Source: Cellulomonas hominis
Lineage (GTDB): Bacteria; Actinomycetota; Actinomycetes; Actinomycetales; Cellulomonadaceae
Direction of reading: 5' to 3'
Length of the DNA: 34,614 nucleotides
Assembly: GCF_005239125.1 (NCBI RefSeq)
Contig: NZ_SZYE01000018.1
Location: 1 to 34,614, forward strand
Part shown: positions 8,338 to 15,512 of the stretch, piece by piece
How the letters are laid out: each line of letters begins with the position of its first letter
How positions within the stretch are numbered: the stretch's first letter is position 1
The notes under the pieces: model-generated
What the model was told of the DNA's origin: nothing
What the model saw: the letters and a program-made list of their open reading frames with translations, nothing else
Database searches by the model: none
Made by a program: the position numbers and the translations under genes

Positions 8338-8354
8338 CGCCCGGGCTCGTCAGC
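8333..8354. terminator. Bidirectional hairpin enclosing both convergent stop codons
   Basis: GCTGACG (8333-8339) pairs with CGTCAGC (8348-8354) around an 8-nt loop. The stems contain the rsmI stop TGA (8335-8337) and the aroD stop (8350-8352 on the minus strand), so one element could serve both transcripts. Confidence 0.45.
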
Positions 8355-9132
8355 CCCCGTGCACGACGTCGAGCGCCGCCCGCAGGGCGCCGAGCTCGAC
8401 CTGCCCCGGCGCCGACGCCCGTCCGACCGTCCCGAAGGTCGCCGCCGAGCCGAACACGCCGCCCGCCACGCGCGACGCGACGCCCGTGCCCGCCATCGAC
8501 ATCGTGATGAGCGGGCGGTCGGTGCGCTGCGCCGTCTCCCACGTCGCGGCGAGCAGCGTGAGCACGTCGCCCGGGTCCCGCGGCATCACGGCGATCTTCA
8601 GCACGTCGGCGCCCCGCTCGGCCATGAGCAGCAGCCGGCGGACGATCTCCTCCCGGGCGGGCGTGGCGTCGAAGTCGTGGTTCGAGGCGACCACGGCGAC
8701 CCCCGCCGCGTGCGCGAGGTCGACCAGGGTGCGCACCGTGGCCGCGTCGCGCATGACCTCGACGTCGAGCAGGTCGGCGACCCCGGCGGCGAGCACCGCG
8801 CGGTAGACCGCGACGTACGCCTCGTCGGCCACGTCCGCCAGCCCGCCCTCGTGCGCGGTGCGGGTCGTGACGAGCAGCGGCAGGTCGCCGAGCGCCCCGC
8901 GCAGCGCGGTCCCGGCCGCCGCGGCGGACGACGGCGTCGCGCGGCCGTCCTCGAGGTGGTCCACGCGCCACTCGACGACGTCGGGCGCGGCGGCGACGAC
9001 GGCGGCGGCCTGCGCGAGGAGCTCCTCGACGGTGCCGCCGGTCAGCGGGACGATCACCTTCGGCCGGCCGGTGCCGATCGCGGTGCCGCGCACGGTCACC
9101 GGGATCGGTGCGGGCGTCGCGGTGCTGGTCAT
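8350..9132 (-). CDS. aroD: 3-dehydroquinate dehydratase, type I
   Basis: The 260-residue TIM-barrel enzyme dehydrates 3-dehydroquinate to 3-dehydroshikimate through a lysine Schiff base. All class I residues are visible: E54 in EWRVDH, H152 in NHDF, the Schiff-base K179 in LKIAVMP, R221 after MSMAGTGVAS, and S240/Q244 in ASAPGQV. ATG 9132 is preceded by GAGGAGGA at about 8 nt, a strong ribosome-binding site. No other shikimate gene is adjacent. Many actinobacteria use the unrelated type II enzyme (AroQ), so this may be either the sole biosynthetic enzyme here or a second, quinate-linked one; the sequence cannot decide. It diverges from alaC. Confidence 0.95.
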   Translation of the reverse strand: MTSTATPAPIPVTVRGTAIGTGRPKVIVPLTGGTVEELLAQAAAVVAAAPDVVEWRVDHLEDGRATPSSAAAAGTALRGALGDLPLLVTTRTAHEGGLADVADEAYVAVYRAVLAAGVADLLDVEVMRDAATVRTLVDLAHAAGVAVVASNHDFDATPAREEIVRRLLLMAERGADVLKIAVMPRDPGDVLTLLAATWETAQRTDRPLITMSMAGTGVASRVAGGVFGSAATFGTVGRASAPGQVELGALRAALDVVHGG

Positions 9133-9249
9133 GGGTCGGGTCCTCCTCAGCCGGGCAGCTGCATCATCCCCTGTCCGCGCCCGCCGGGGCACGCGCCGGT
9201 CACGGAACACGCCGGGGCCGGACCCTGCCGCCCGCGCGGCACCGCCCAC

Positions 9250-9255
9250 TAGCGT
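9250..9255 (+). promoter_or_regulatory. -10 hexamer of a leaderless start (alaC)
   Basis: TAGCGT lies 6 nt before ATG 9262, with no Shine-Dalgarno between. The same hexamer recurs at 25523 and 31850. Confidence 0.55.
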
Positions 9256-9261
9256 CGGGAC

Positions 9262-10449
9262 ATGGAGTTCCGTCGCATCCCCGGCCTGCCGCCCTACGTG
9301 TTCACGATCATCGACACGCTGAAGGTCGAGGCGCGCCGCGCCGGCCGCGACGTGGTCGACCTCGGCTTCGGGAACCCCGACCTGCCCAGCCCGCAGATCG
9401 CGGTGGAGAAGCTCGCGGAGGCGGCGCACAACACCCGCAACCACCGGTACTCGGCGTCGCGCGGCATCCCCAAGCTCCGCCAGGCGGTCGCCGACCACTA
9501 CCTGCGCCGGTTCGGCGTGACCCTCGACCCGGACACCCAGGTCCTGTCGACCATCGGGGCCAAGGAGGGGTTCAGCCACCTGATGTGGGTGCTGCTGCAG
9601 CCGGGCGACGCGGCCCTGGTGCCGACGCCGTCGTACCCGATCCACATCTGGGGCCCGTACTTCGCGGGGGCGGACGCCCGGCAGGTGCCGATCGGCGACG
9701 GCACCGACGGCGCCGGCTACGTCGACCGGGTCATGGAGGCGTGGGACCTCGGCTGGCCGAAGCCGCGGGTGGTCGTGCTGTCGTTCCCGCACAACCCGAC
9801 GACCACCACCGTCGAGCTGCACGACCTGCAGCGGCTCGTGGACTGGGCGCGGGAGCGCGACGTCGTCCTGGTGCACGACCTGGCGTACGCCGACATGTGC
9901 TTCGACGGCTGGACCCCGCCGTCGATCATGCAGTGCACCGGCGCGACGGAGGTCGCCGTCGAGCTGTACTCGATGACCAAGTCGTACTCGATGGCGGGCT
10001 GGCGGGTGGCGTTCCTGGTCGGCCGGGAGGACGTGGTCGGCGCGCTCGCCAAGCTCAAGTCGTACCTCGACTACGGGACGTTCCAGCCGATCCAGATCGC
10101 GGCGACGGTCACGTTGAACGAGGCGACGGAGTACCCGGCCGAGCTGTCCGCGGTCTACGAGAGCCGGCGCAACGCGCTGGTCGACGGGCTGCACCGGATC
10201 GGCTGGGACATCCTGCGGCCGAAGGGGACGATGTTCGCCTGGGCCCGGATCCCCGAGCCGTACCGGGAGATGGGGTCCATCGAGTTCGCCGAGATGCTGG
10301 TGCGGGACTGCGACGTCGCGGTGTCGCCAGGGGTCGGGTTCGGGCCGGGCGGGGACGGGCACGTCCGGTTCGCGCTGATCGAGAACGAGCAGCGGATCGG
10401 CCAGGCGGTGCGGGGGCTGCGGCGGGGCCTCACCCGGCTCGGCGACTGA
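9262..10449 (+). CDS. alaC: AlaC-type alanine/glutamate-pyruvate aminotransferase (PLP fold type I)
   Basis: The 395-residue PLP enzyme matches E. coli AlaC closely along its whole length: LPPYVFTIID (9-18), SRGIPKLRQAV (66-76), TIGAKEGFSHLMW (97-109), PTPSYPIHIWG (121-131), FPHNPTT with PLP-contact N178 (175-181), VHDLAYADMCFDGW (204-217), the Schiff-base K240 in SMTKSYSMAGWR, and FALIENEQRI near the end. It likely makes alanine from pyruvate with glutamate as amino donor in the cytoplasm. Related LL-diaminopimelate aminotransferases share the fold, but the similarity in the motif order and spacing favours AlaC. ATG 9262 sits 6 nt after TAGCGT. Confidence 0.9.
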   Translation: MEFRRIPGLPPYVFTIIDTLKVEARRAGRDVVDLGFGNPDLPSPQIAVEKLAEAAHNTRNHRYSASRGIPKLRQAVADHYLRRFGVTLDPDTQVLSTIGAKEGFSHLMWVLLQPGDAALVPTPSYPIHIWGPYFAGADARQVPIGDGTDGAGYVDRVMEAWDLGWPKPRVVVLSFPHNPTTTTVELHDLQRLVDWARERDVVLVHDLAYADMCFDGWTPPSIMQCTGATEVAVELYSMTKSYSMAGWRVAFLVGREDVVGALAKLKSYLDYGTFQPIQIAATVTLNEATEYPAELSAVYESRRNALVDGLHRIGWDILRPKGTMFAWARIPEPYREMGSIEFAEMLVRDCDVAVSPGVGFGPGGDGHVRFALIENEQRIGQAVRGLRRGLTRLGD

Positions 10450-10463
10450 GCTCCGCCCGCGCC

Positions 10464-10477
10464 GGACCTTCGGGTCC
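10464..10477 (+). terminator. Short UUCG-capped hairpin after alaC
   Basis: GGACC (10464-10468), loop TTCG and GGTCC (10473-10477) form a very stable 5-bp tetraloop hairpin 14 nt after the stop. It is followed by TCCTC. It is weak as a terminator because of its short stem. Confidence 0.3.
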
Positions 10478-10479
10478 TC

Positions 10480-10539
10480 CTCAGGGTGCGCTCAGGGGTC
10501 TCCCGGGTACCGGTGGTGGTCACGAGCCTGGCAGGCTCG
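10480..10539 (+). promoter_or_regulatory. Candidate regulator sites upstream of the DUF2807 lipoprotein gene
   Basis: CTCAGGG occurs at 10480-10486 and again at 10491-10497, an 11-bp phase like the half-sites of OmpR-family regulators. A separate palindrome, CGAGCCT-GGC-AGGCTCG, covers 10523-10539, 48 nt before the start codon. No clear TANNNT element could be fixed between them. Confidence 0.35.
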
Positions 10540-10587
10540 GACCGCGACGCGGGGGACAGCCCTGCGCCCAGCACGAGGAGCGCGACC

Positions 10588-11307
10588 ATGGCACGGCGGA
10601 CGAGGACAGCAGCGGCAGCAGGAGTGGTCGGGGCGGGGCTGGTGCTGGGACTCACCGGGTGCGTGGGCGGCGGCGGGCCGACGGTCAGCCGGGACGTCGC
10701 GATCGAGGACGTGACCGCGGTCGAGCTGGCGGCGTCCGGTGACCTCACGGTGCGCCGCGGCGACACCCCGTCGCTGACGGTGCGCGCCGCCGAGGGCACG
10801 CAGGGCCGGCTGGTCTCCGAGGTCCGGGACGGCGTGCTGGTGCTGGACGCCCGCAGCTCGTTCGGCTTCCAGAACCTGGGCGACGTCGAGTACGAGCTCG
10901 TGGTCACCGAGCTGGAGCAGGTGGTCGTCTCGGGCTCCGGGGACGTCACCGGGGCGGACGTGTCGGGGGACGTGCTGCGGGTCAGCATCACGGGGTCCGG
11001 CAGCGTCGAGCTCGACGGCGTGGACGCGGACCGGGTCCAGGCCGCGATCGACGGGTCGGGCGACATCGAGCTGTCCGGCCGGGCGGCGACGGCCGCGCTC
11101 GGCATCGACGGATCGGGGAACATCGACGCGGAGGACCTGCGCGCGGACGAGGTCGACGCCTCGATCGGCGGCTCGGGCTCCGTCGCGGTGGACGCCGGGC
11201 GTCGGCTCGCGGTCTCGATCGGCGGCTCGGGCTCGGTGCGCTACACCGGCGACCCGGAGATCACCCAGGAGATCGACGGGTCGGGCAGCGTGGTGCGCGA
11301 GGACTGA
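10588..11307 (+). CDS. Lipoprotein with DUF2807 (GIN-type) beta-helix domain
   Basis: The 239-residue protein begins with basic MARRTRT, a hydrophobic stretch and the lipobox LTGC at about residue 24, so it should be exported and lipid-anchored. The mature part follows the DUF2807 pattern: the motif GSG[DSN][VI] recurs at roughly 20-residue steps (SGSGDV, TGSGSV, DGSGDI, DGSGNI, GGSGSV twice, DGSGSV), each step being one turn of a right-handed beta-helix. No enzymatic residues are known for the family; a surface adhesion or envelope-stress role is speculative. ATG 10588 follows GAGGAG at 7 nt. Upstream in-frame codons lack any ribosome-binding site. Confidence 0.85.
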   Translation: MARRTRTAAAAGVVGAGLVLGLTGCVGGGGPTVSRDVAIEDVTAVELAASGDLTVRRGDTPSLTVRAAEGTQGRLVSEVRDGVLVLDARSSFGFQNLGDVEYELVVTELEQVVVSGSGDVTGADVSGDVLRVSITGSGSVELDGVDADRVQAAIDGSGDIELSGRAATAALGIDGSGNIDAEDLRADEVDASIGGSGSVAVDAGRRLAVSIGGSGSVRYTGDPEITQEIDGSGSVVRED

Positions 11308-11331
11308 CCGCCGTCGGCGGGACGCAGGCCC

Positions 11332-11361
11332 CCGCGCCCGTGCGGAAATCAGCGGGCGCGG
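11332..11361 (+). terminator. Hairpin after the lipoprotein gene
   Basis: CCGCGCCCG (11332-11340) pairs with CGGGCGCGG (11353-11361) around a 12-nt AT-richer loop, 24 nt after the TGA. A smaller hairpin, CCGCC-GTC-GGCGG, abuts the stop at 11308-11320. Confidence 0.4.
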
Positions 11362-11377
11362 CGGGCCGCGGCGCCGC

Positions 11378-11383
11378 TAGCCT
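11378..11383 (+). promoter_or_regulatory. -10 hexamer for the hydrolase-GNAT gene
   Basis: TAGCCT would start transcription near 11390, giving a short leader that contains GGAAGGA (11394-11400) before ATG 11411. Confidence 0.4.
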
Positions 11384-11410
11384 CCGGCGAGGCGGAAGGA
11401 GCCGGACCCC

Positions 11411-13018
11411 ATGACCACCACCTCGCCCGGACGGGCGGAGCGGCACGCGGTGACCCTGCCGGACGGCCGGGTGCTCACGGGCCGCACGCGGGGGCCCGTG
11501 GACGGCAGTCCCGTGCTGCTGGTCGCCGGCGCGGGCACCGGCTCCGCCATGGTCTTCGGCGAGGACCTCCTCGAGCCGCGCGGCGTCCGGCTGATCACGG
11601 TGGACCGGCCCGGGATGGGCGGCTCGACGCAGGACCCGGCCCGGACGCCCGCCTCGACCGCGGGGGACTACGTCGCGTTCGCCGCGGCGGTCGGGCACGA
11701 CGCACCCTTCCCGGTGGTCGCGAACTCGCAGGGGGCGCTGTTCGGGCTCGCGCTCGCCGTCGCCGGCGCCGCGTCCCGGCTGGTGCTCGTCTCGCCCGCG
11801 GACGAGGTCGCGCACCCGGCCGTAGCGCCGCTCCTGCCCCCGCACGCGCGCGAGCTGGCCGACCTCGCGCTGGCCGACCCCGAGGCCGCGCGGGCCGTGC
11901 TCGGGCGGCTGGGGCCGACCGCGATGGAGGCGATGGTGCTGGACGGCGCCACGCCGGCCGACCGCGCGGTCTACGAGCACCCCGCGTTCCGCGCGCGCTG
12001 GCGTGCGGCGCTCGCCGAGGGCTTCGCCGGGGAGGGTGCGGCCTACGTGCAGGACACGCTCTTCGCCATGCGGCCCTGGCAGGTCGACCTGTCGGCCGTC
12101 GCCGTGCCGACCACGGTGCTGGTGGGGGAGCACGACCGCGCGCACTCGCCGGATCGTGCGCGCACGCTGACCCCGCGTGTGCCCGGTGCGGTGCGGCGGG
12201 TGGTGCCCGGCGCGGGCGGCTCGCTGCTCTGGGACCGGCCGGACCTGGTGCTCGACGCGGCGCTGGGTGCGCCCGACCGGGACGCGCTCGCGCGCGCCGC
12301 CCACGCCGCGACCTGGCAGGTGCACGGCCGCATCCGCACCGGCGGGGGCGGGGCGGTCGCGGACCTGCCGGGCATCCGGCTGATGGCGAGCGGGCTCGGG
12401 CAGCCGCAGTGGAACAACGGCGACGTCACGGACCCGGACCGGGTGGATCTCGGGGCGGTCCGCGACTGGTACGCGCGGCGCGGCGTGCCGTGGGGCGTGC
12501 GGGTGCCGGCGGGGGCGTCCTGGCCGCACGGGCGGCACCTGTTCCGCAAGCGGCTCATGCTGCTCGACGCCGGTGCGCTCGTGACGCAGCCGCCGGTGAC
12601 CGGTCTGCGGGTGCGCCGGGCGGCCGCCGCCGACCTGGACGCGGTGCTGGCGGTGGACCTCGCGGCCTTCGGCGGGGACGCGGCCGCCTCGCGCGCCTGG
12701 CTCGACCCGCTGCTGCGGTCGACGGCGGTGACGGTCGCGCTGGCCGAGCGGGACGGGGTACCCGTGGGAACCGCCTACGTCGTGCGGTCGGACGGGGAGG
12801 CGGGTCCCGCCGCGGGCCTGGGCGGGGTGGGGGTGGTGCCCGCGGCCCGGCGCCGTGGCGTGGCGGCGGCCGTCATCTCGTGGCTGCTGGCGGGCGCGGT
12901 CGACGCGGGTGCGCGCGTCGTCCACACCGAGCCGGGCACGGACGGCGCCGCGCGGCTGCACGCCCGGGCGGGCTTCGCCGAGGTCGGCGGCCTGGACGTC
13001 TACGTGGACCTGGCATGA
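11411..13018 (+). CDS. Alpha/beta-hydrolase-like domain fused to a double GNAT acetyltransferase module
   Basis: The 535-residue protein has three parts. Residues 1-285 have an alpha/beta-hydrolase fold: VLLVAGAGTGSAMVF oxyanion region (35-49), VDRPGMGGS (64-72), nucleophile elbow ANSQG with S106, and the acid D242 in VGEHD. The expected catalytic His is absent: the usual G-H before LLW is replaced by GAGGSLLWDRP (267-277). Residues about 300-390 resemble a degenerate N-terminal GNAT half. Residues 398-535 are a full GNAT domain with acetyl-CoA loop VGVVPAARRRGVAAAV (473-488). Hydrolase activity is therefore doubtful, and substrate-binding or acyl-group transfer roles are open. The start is fixed by GGAAGGA. 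The next gene overlaps its stop (ATGA). Confidence 0.8.
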   Translation: MTTTSPGRAERHAVTLPDGRVLTGRTRGPVDGSPVLLVAGAGTGSAMVFGEDLLEPRGVRLITVDRPGMGGSTQDPARTPASTAGDYVAFAAAVGHDAPFPVVANSQGALFGLALAVAGAASRLVLVSPADEVAHPAVAPLLPPHARELADLALADPEAARAVLGRLGPTAMEAMVLDGATPADRAVYEHPAFRARWRAALAEGFAGEGAAYVQDTLFAMRPWQVDLSAVAVPTTVLVGEHDRAHSPDRARTLTPRVPGAVRRVVPGAGGSLLWDRPDLVLDAALGAPDRDALARAAHAATWQVHGRIRTGGGGAVADLPGIRLMASGLGQPQWNNGDVTDPDRVDLGAVRDWYARRGVPWGVRVPAGASWPHGRHLFRKRLMLLDAGALVTQPPVTGLRVRRAAAADLDAVLAVDLAAFGGDAAASRAWLDPLLRSTAVTVALAERDGVPVGTAYVVRSDGEAGPAAGLGGVGVVPAARRRGVAAAVISWLLAGAVDAGARVVHTEPGTDGAARLHARAGFAEVGGLDVYVDLA

Positions 13019-13494
13019 GCGCGGGGGAGCCCGTGCTGCGCCCGGCGGTCCCGGCCGACGCGCCGGCCCTCGTGGCCGTGTGGCGACGGGCGGTGCTCGC
13101 GACGCACGACTTCCTCGCGCCGGGGGACGTCGACCGCTACGAGGGCGTCGTCCGCGCCGGCCTCCCGCAGCTGACGGTGACCGTCGCCGAGTGCCAGGGC
13201 CGCGTGCGGGGGTTCGTCGCGGTGGACGGCGACCGGGTCGAGATGCTGTTCGTCGACCCGGACGCGCACGGCGGCGGGGTCGGCTCGGCGCTCCTGCGGC
13301 ACGCGACCGCGGGCCGGGAGGTGGTGGACCTCGACGTCAACGAGCAGAACCCCGGTGCGCGGGCGTTCTACGCCCGGCGCGGGTTCGTCGAGGTGGGCCG
13401 GTCCCCGCTCGACGGCGACGGCAGGCCGTACCCGCTGCTGCACCTGCGGCGGGTCGCCCCCGCCGACGACGCGCGGGCGGACGCCGAGGGCTAG
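13015..13494 (+). CDS. YjaB-like GNAT N-acetyltransferase
   Basis: The 159-residue protein is a single GNAT domain resembling E. coli YjaB throughout: VAVWRRAVLATHDFL (20-34), the EMLFVDPDAHGGGVGSALL acetyl-CoA site (76-94), LDVNEQNPGARAFYARRGF (106-124) with the general-acid tyrosine Y119, and GRPYPLLHL at the end (136-144). It would acetylate an amine or lysine with acetyl-CoA; the target is unknown. ATG 13015 overlaps the previous stop TGA as ATGA, so it is translated by coupling with the hydrolase-GNAT gene. Its stop TAG shares the palindrome CTAG with the stop of the convergent ispE. Confidence 0.88.
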   Translation: MSAGEPVLRPAVPADAPALVAVWRRAVLATHDFLAPGDVDRYEGVVRAGLPQLTVTVAECQGRVRGFVAVDGDRVEMLFVDPDAHGGGVGSALLRHATAGREVVDLDVNEQNPGARAFYARRGFVEVGRSPLDGDGRPYPLLHLRRVAPADDARADAEG

Positions 13495-14435
13495 AGGACG
13501 TCCGACCCCGCGACGAGCCGGGCGCCCGGCACCGGCCCGGACGCGGTGAGCACGGCGTCCGCGACGCCCGCGGCGGTCATGGCGGCCGCGATCACCAGCG
13601 CGTGCTGCCGGCTGCGGGCCAGCGCGGCGACGGTCGGGCCGGACCCGGAGACGACGACGCCGAGCGCGCCGGCGTCCTCGGCGACGGCCAGCGTCTCGAC
13701 CAGCCCGGGCGCCAGCTCGACGGCGGCGTCCTGCAGGTCGTTGTGCAGGAGCGCGCCCAGCGCCGGGGCGTCGCCCGCGCGCAGCGCCTGGAGCAGCGCC
13801 ACGTCGCCGTCGGTCTCCAGGCCGTCGCGGCCGGCGGCGAGCCGGTCGAACTCCTCGTAGACCCGCGGCGTGGACAGCCCCTCGTCCCGCACGCCGAACG
13901 CCCAGTGGTACTCGCCGCGGCTGAGCGCGGCGGTGAGCAGGTCGCCCCGGCCGGAGCCGACGGCGGTCTGGCCCATGAGCAGGAACGGCACGTCCGACCC
14001 GAGCTCGGCGGCGATCTCGTGCAGCTCCTCGCGGCTCAGCGCTGTGCCCCAGAACGCGTCGCAGGCGAGCAGCGCCGCGGCGGCGTCGGCGGAGCCGCCC
14101 GCCATGCCGCCGGCGACGGGCACGCCCTTGTGCAGGTGCAGGTGCACGCCCTCGTCGACCCCGGTGCGGGCGGCCAGGGCCCGGGCGGCGCGGAGCGCCA
14201 GGTTGCTGGCGTCGGTCGGCACCCTCTCGGCCTGCGGACCGGAGACGGTGACGCGCAGGTCCTCCGCTGCGGACGCGACCACGTCCTCGTACACCGACAC
14301 GGCCTGGAACACGGTGGCGAGCGGGTGGTAGCCGTCCGGGCGGCGCGGACCGACGCGGAGCGACAGGTTCACCTTGCCGGGTGCCCGGACGCGGACCTCA
14401 CGGCCGGTGCGGGGGGCGAGGCGCAGGTCGGTCAC
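13491..14435 (-). CDS. ispE: 4-diphosphocytidyl-2-C-methyl-D-erythritol kinase
   Basis: This GHMP kinase phosphorylates the 2-hydroxyl of CDP-methylerythritol in the MEP isoprenoid pathway. Motifs (314-residue numbering): APGKVNLSL with catalytic K21, the GHMP ATP loop PVAGGMAGGSADAAAAL (about 106-122) with catalytic D117, and the C-terminal VSGSGPTVAAL. GTG 14435 is chosen because CACAGT is 7 nt upstream; GTG 14444 in frame would add three residues but overlaps that hexamer. It lies 75 nt after rsmA, the standard actinobacterial rpfB-rsmA-ispE order, and converges on yjaB with shared stop bases. Confidence 0.95.
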   Translation of the reverse strand: MTDLRLAPRTGREVRVRAPGKVNLSLRVGPRRPDGYHPLATVFQAVSVYEDVVASAAEDLRVTVSGPQAERVPTDASNLALRAARALAARTGVDEGVHLHLHKGVPVAGGMAGGSADAAAALLACDAFWGTALSREELHEIAAELGSDVPFLLMGQTAVGSGRGDLLTAALSRGEYHWAFGVRDEGLSTPRVYEEFDRLAAGRDGLETDGDVALLQALRAGDAPALGALLHNDLQDAAVELAPGLVETLAVAEDAGALGVVVSGSGPTVAALARSRQHALVIAAAMTAAGVADAVLTASGPVPGARLVAGSDVL

Positions 14436-14442
14436 GGGGACC

Positions 14443-14448
14443 ACTGTG
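14443..14448 (-). promoter_or_regulatory. -10-like hexamer of a leaderless start (ispE)
   Basis: On the minus strand CACAGT in the context TGGCACAGTGG is followed by 7 nt and GTG 14435, which lets ispE be transcribed apart from rsmA. Confidence 0.45.
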
Positions 14449-14510
14449 CCAGGTCCCGGCGCGTCCGGCGCGTCCCGGGCCGGAGCACGCGGCGGCGGCG
14501 TCCGGGGAGG

Positions 14511-15476
14511 TCAGCCCTCCGCGGGGGCGTGCAGCCGCTCGGCGACCCGGGCGAACGCGGTCACGTCCAGCGCCTCGCCGCGGGCCTGCGGGTCGACCCC
14601 GGCGGCGGTGATCGCGCGCGTGGCCGCCTCGGCGCCGCCGGCGAGGGTCCCCAGCGCGGAGCGCAGCATCTTGCGCCGCTGGGCGAAGGCGGCGTCCACG
14701 ACGGCGAACACCTGCTCGCGGGTGGCCGTGGTGGCCGGCGGCTCGCGGCGGTCCAGGCGGACGAGCGCGGAGTCGACGTTCGGCACCGGCCAGAACACCG
14801 ACCGGCCGACGGTGGCGGTGCGGCGGGCGGAGGCGTACCAGGCGGCCTTGACCGACGGCACGCCGTACGTGCGGCTGCCGGGCGGGGCGGCGACCCGGTC
14901 GGCGACCTCGGCCTGCACCATGACGAGCACGCGCTCCAGGGACGGGAAGCGCTCGAGGAACGTGAGCAGCACGGGCACCGAGACGTTGTACGGCAGGTTC
15001 GCGACCAGCGCCGTGGGCGCTCGGCCGGGCAGCGCGCGCACGTCCAGCGCGTCGCCGCGCACGACGGTGAGCGCGGGGTGCGGCGGGGGACCGGGGTCCG
15101 GGGCCACGTCGGCCGCCGGCGCCGCGACGTCCGCCAGGTCGACCGTGTCGACCACCGCGCCGGGCACGTGCCGGCGCACGGTCTCCGGCAGCAGGCCCGC
15201 GAGCACCGGGTCGATCTCGACCGCCACCACGTCGGCGCCGGCCTCGAGCAGGCCTAGCGTCAGCGAGCCGAGGCCCGGCCCGACCTCGACGACCCGCTCG
15301 CCGGCGACCACGTCGGCCTGCCGGACGATCTTGCGGACCGTGCCGCCGTCGAGCACGAAGTTCTGCCCGAGCGTCTTGGTCGGGCGGATCCCGGCGCGCT
15401 CGGCGAGCGCGCGGATCTCGGCCGGACCGAGCAACGGCCCCGCCGCGGGTGCGACGGGGCCGGTGCTGGAGGACAT
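14511..15476 (-). CDS. rsmA: 16S rRNA (adenine(1518)-N6/adenine(1519)-N6)-dimethyltransferase
   Basis: The 321-residue KsgA-family enzyme dimethylates A1518 and A1519 in helix 45 of 16S rRNA. Motifs: [10 protein letters not shown] (34-43), SAM loop [10 protein letters not shown] (64-73), VAVEIDP acidic residue, catalytic NLPYNVSVP, and the C-terminal [12 protein letters not shown] and [14 protein letters not shown] Pro/Ala-rich insert (about residues 119-136) separates the SAM-binding strands and is longer than in enterobacterial homologues. ATG 15476 is 7 nt after TAGGCT. It lies 36 nt after the end of the rpfB-like gene. Confidence 0.96.
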   Translation of the reverse strand: MSSSTGPVAPAAGPLLGPAEIRALAERAGIRPTKTLGQNFVLDGGTVRKIVRQADVVAGERVVEVGPGLGSLTLGLLEAGADVVAVEIDPVLAGLLPETVRRHVPGAVVDTVDLADVAAPAADVAPDPGPPPHPALTVVRGDALDVRALPGRAPTALVANLPYNVSVPVLLTFLERFPSLERVLVMVQAEVADRVAAPPGSRTYGVPSVKAAWYASARRTATVGRSVFWPVPNVDSALVRLDRREPPATTATREQVFAVVDAAFAQRRKMLRSALGTLAGGAEAATRAITAAGVDPQARGEALDVTAFARVAERLHAPAEG

Positions 15477-15483
15477 GCGGGCG

Positions 15484-15489
15484 AGCCTA
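15484..15489 (-). promoter_or_regulatory. -10 hexamer of a leaderless start (rsmA)
   Basis: On the minus strand TAGGCT is followed by 7 nt and ATG 15476. It sits in the 36-nt gap after the rpfB-like stop. Confidence 0.55.
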
Positions 15490-15512
15490 CCGGGCCGCCC
15501 GCGGGTGCGGCG

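Noticed and set aside
10900-11290. Tandem DNA repeat in the DUF2807 gene
   Set aside because: The GSG-based periodicity is at the protein level (beta-helix turns); the DNA copies differ too much to be a satellite.
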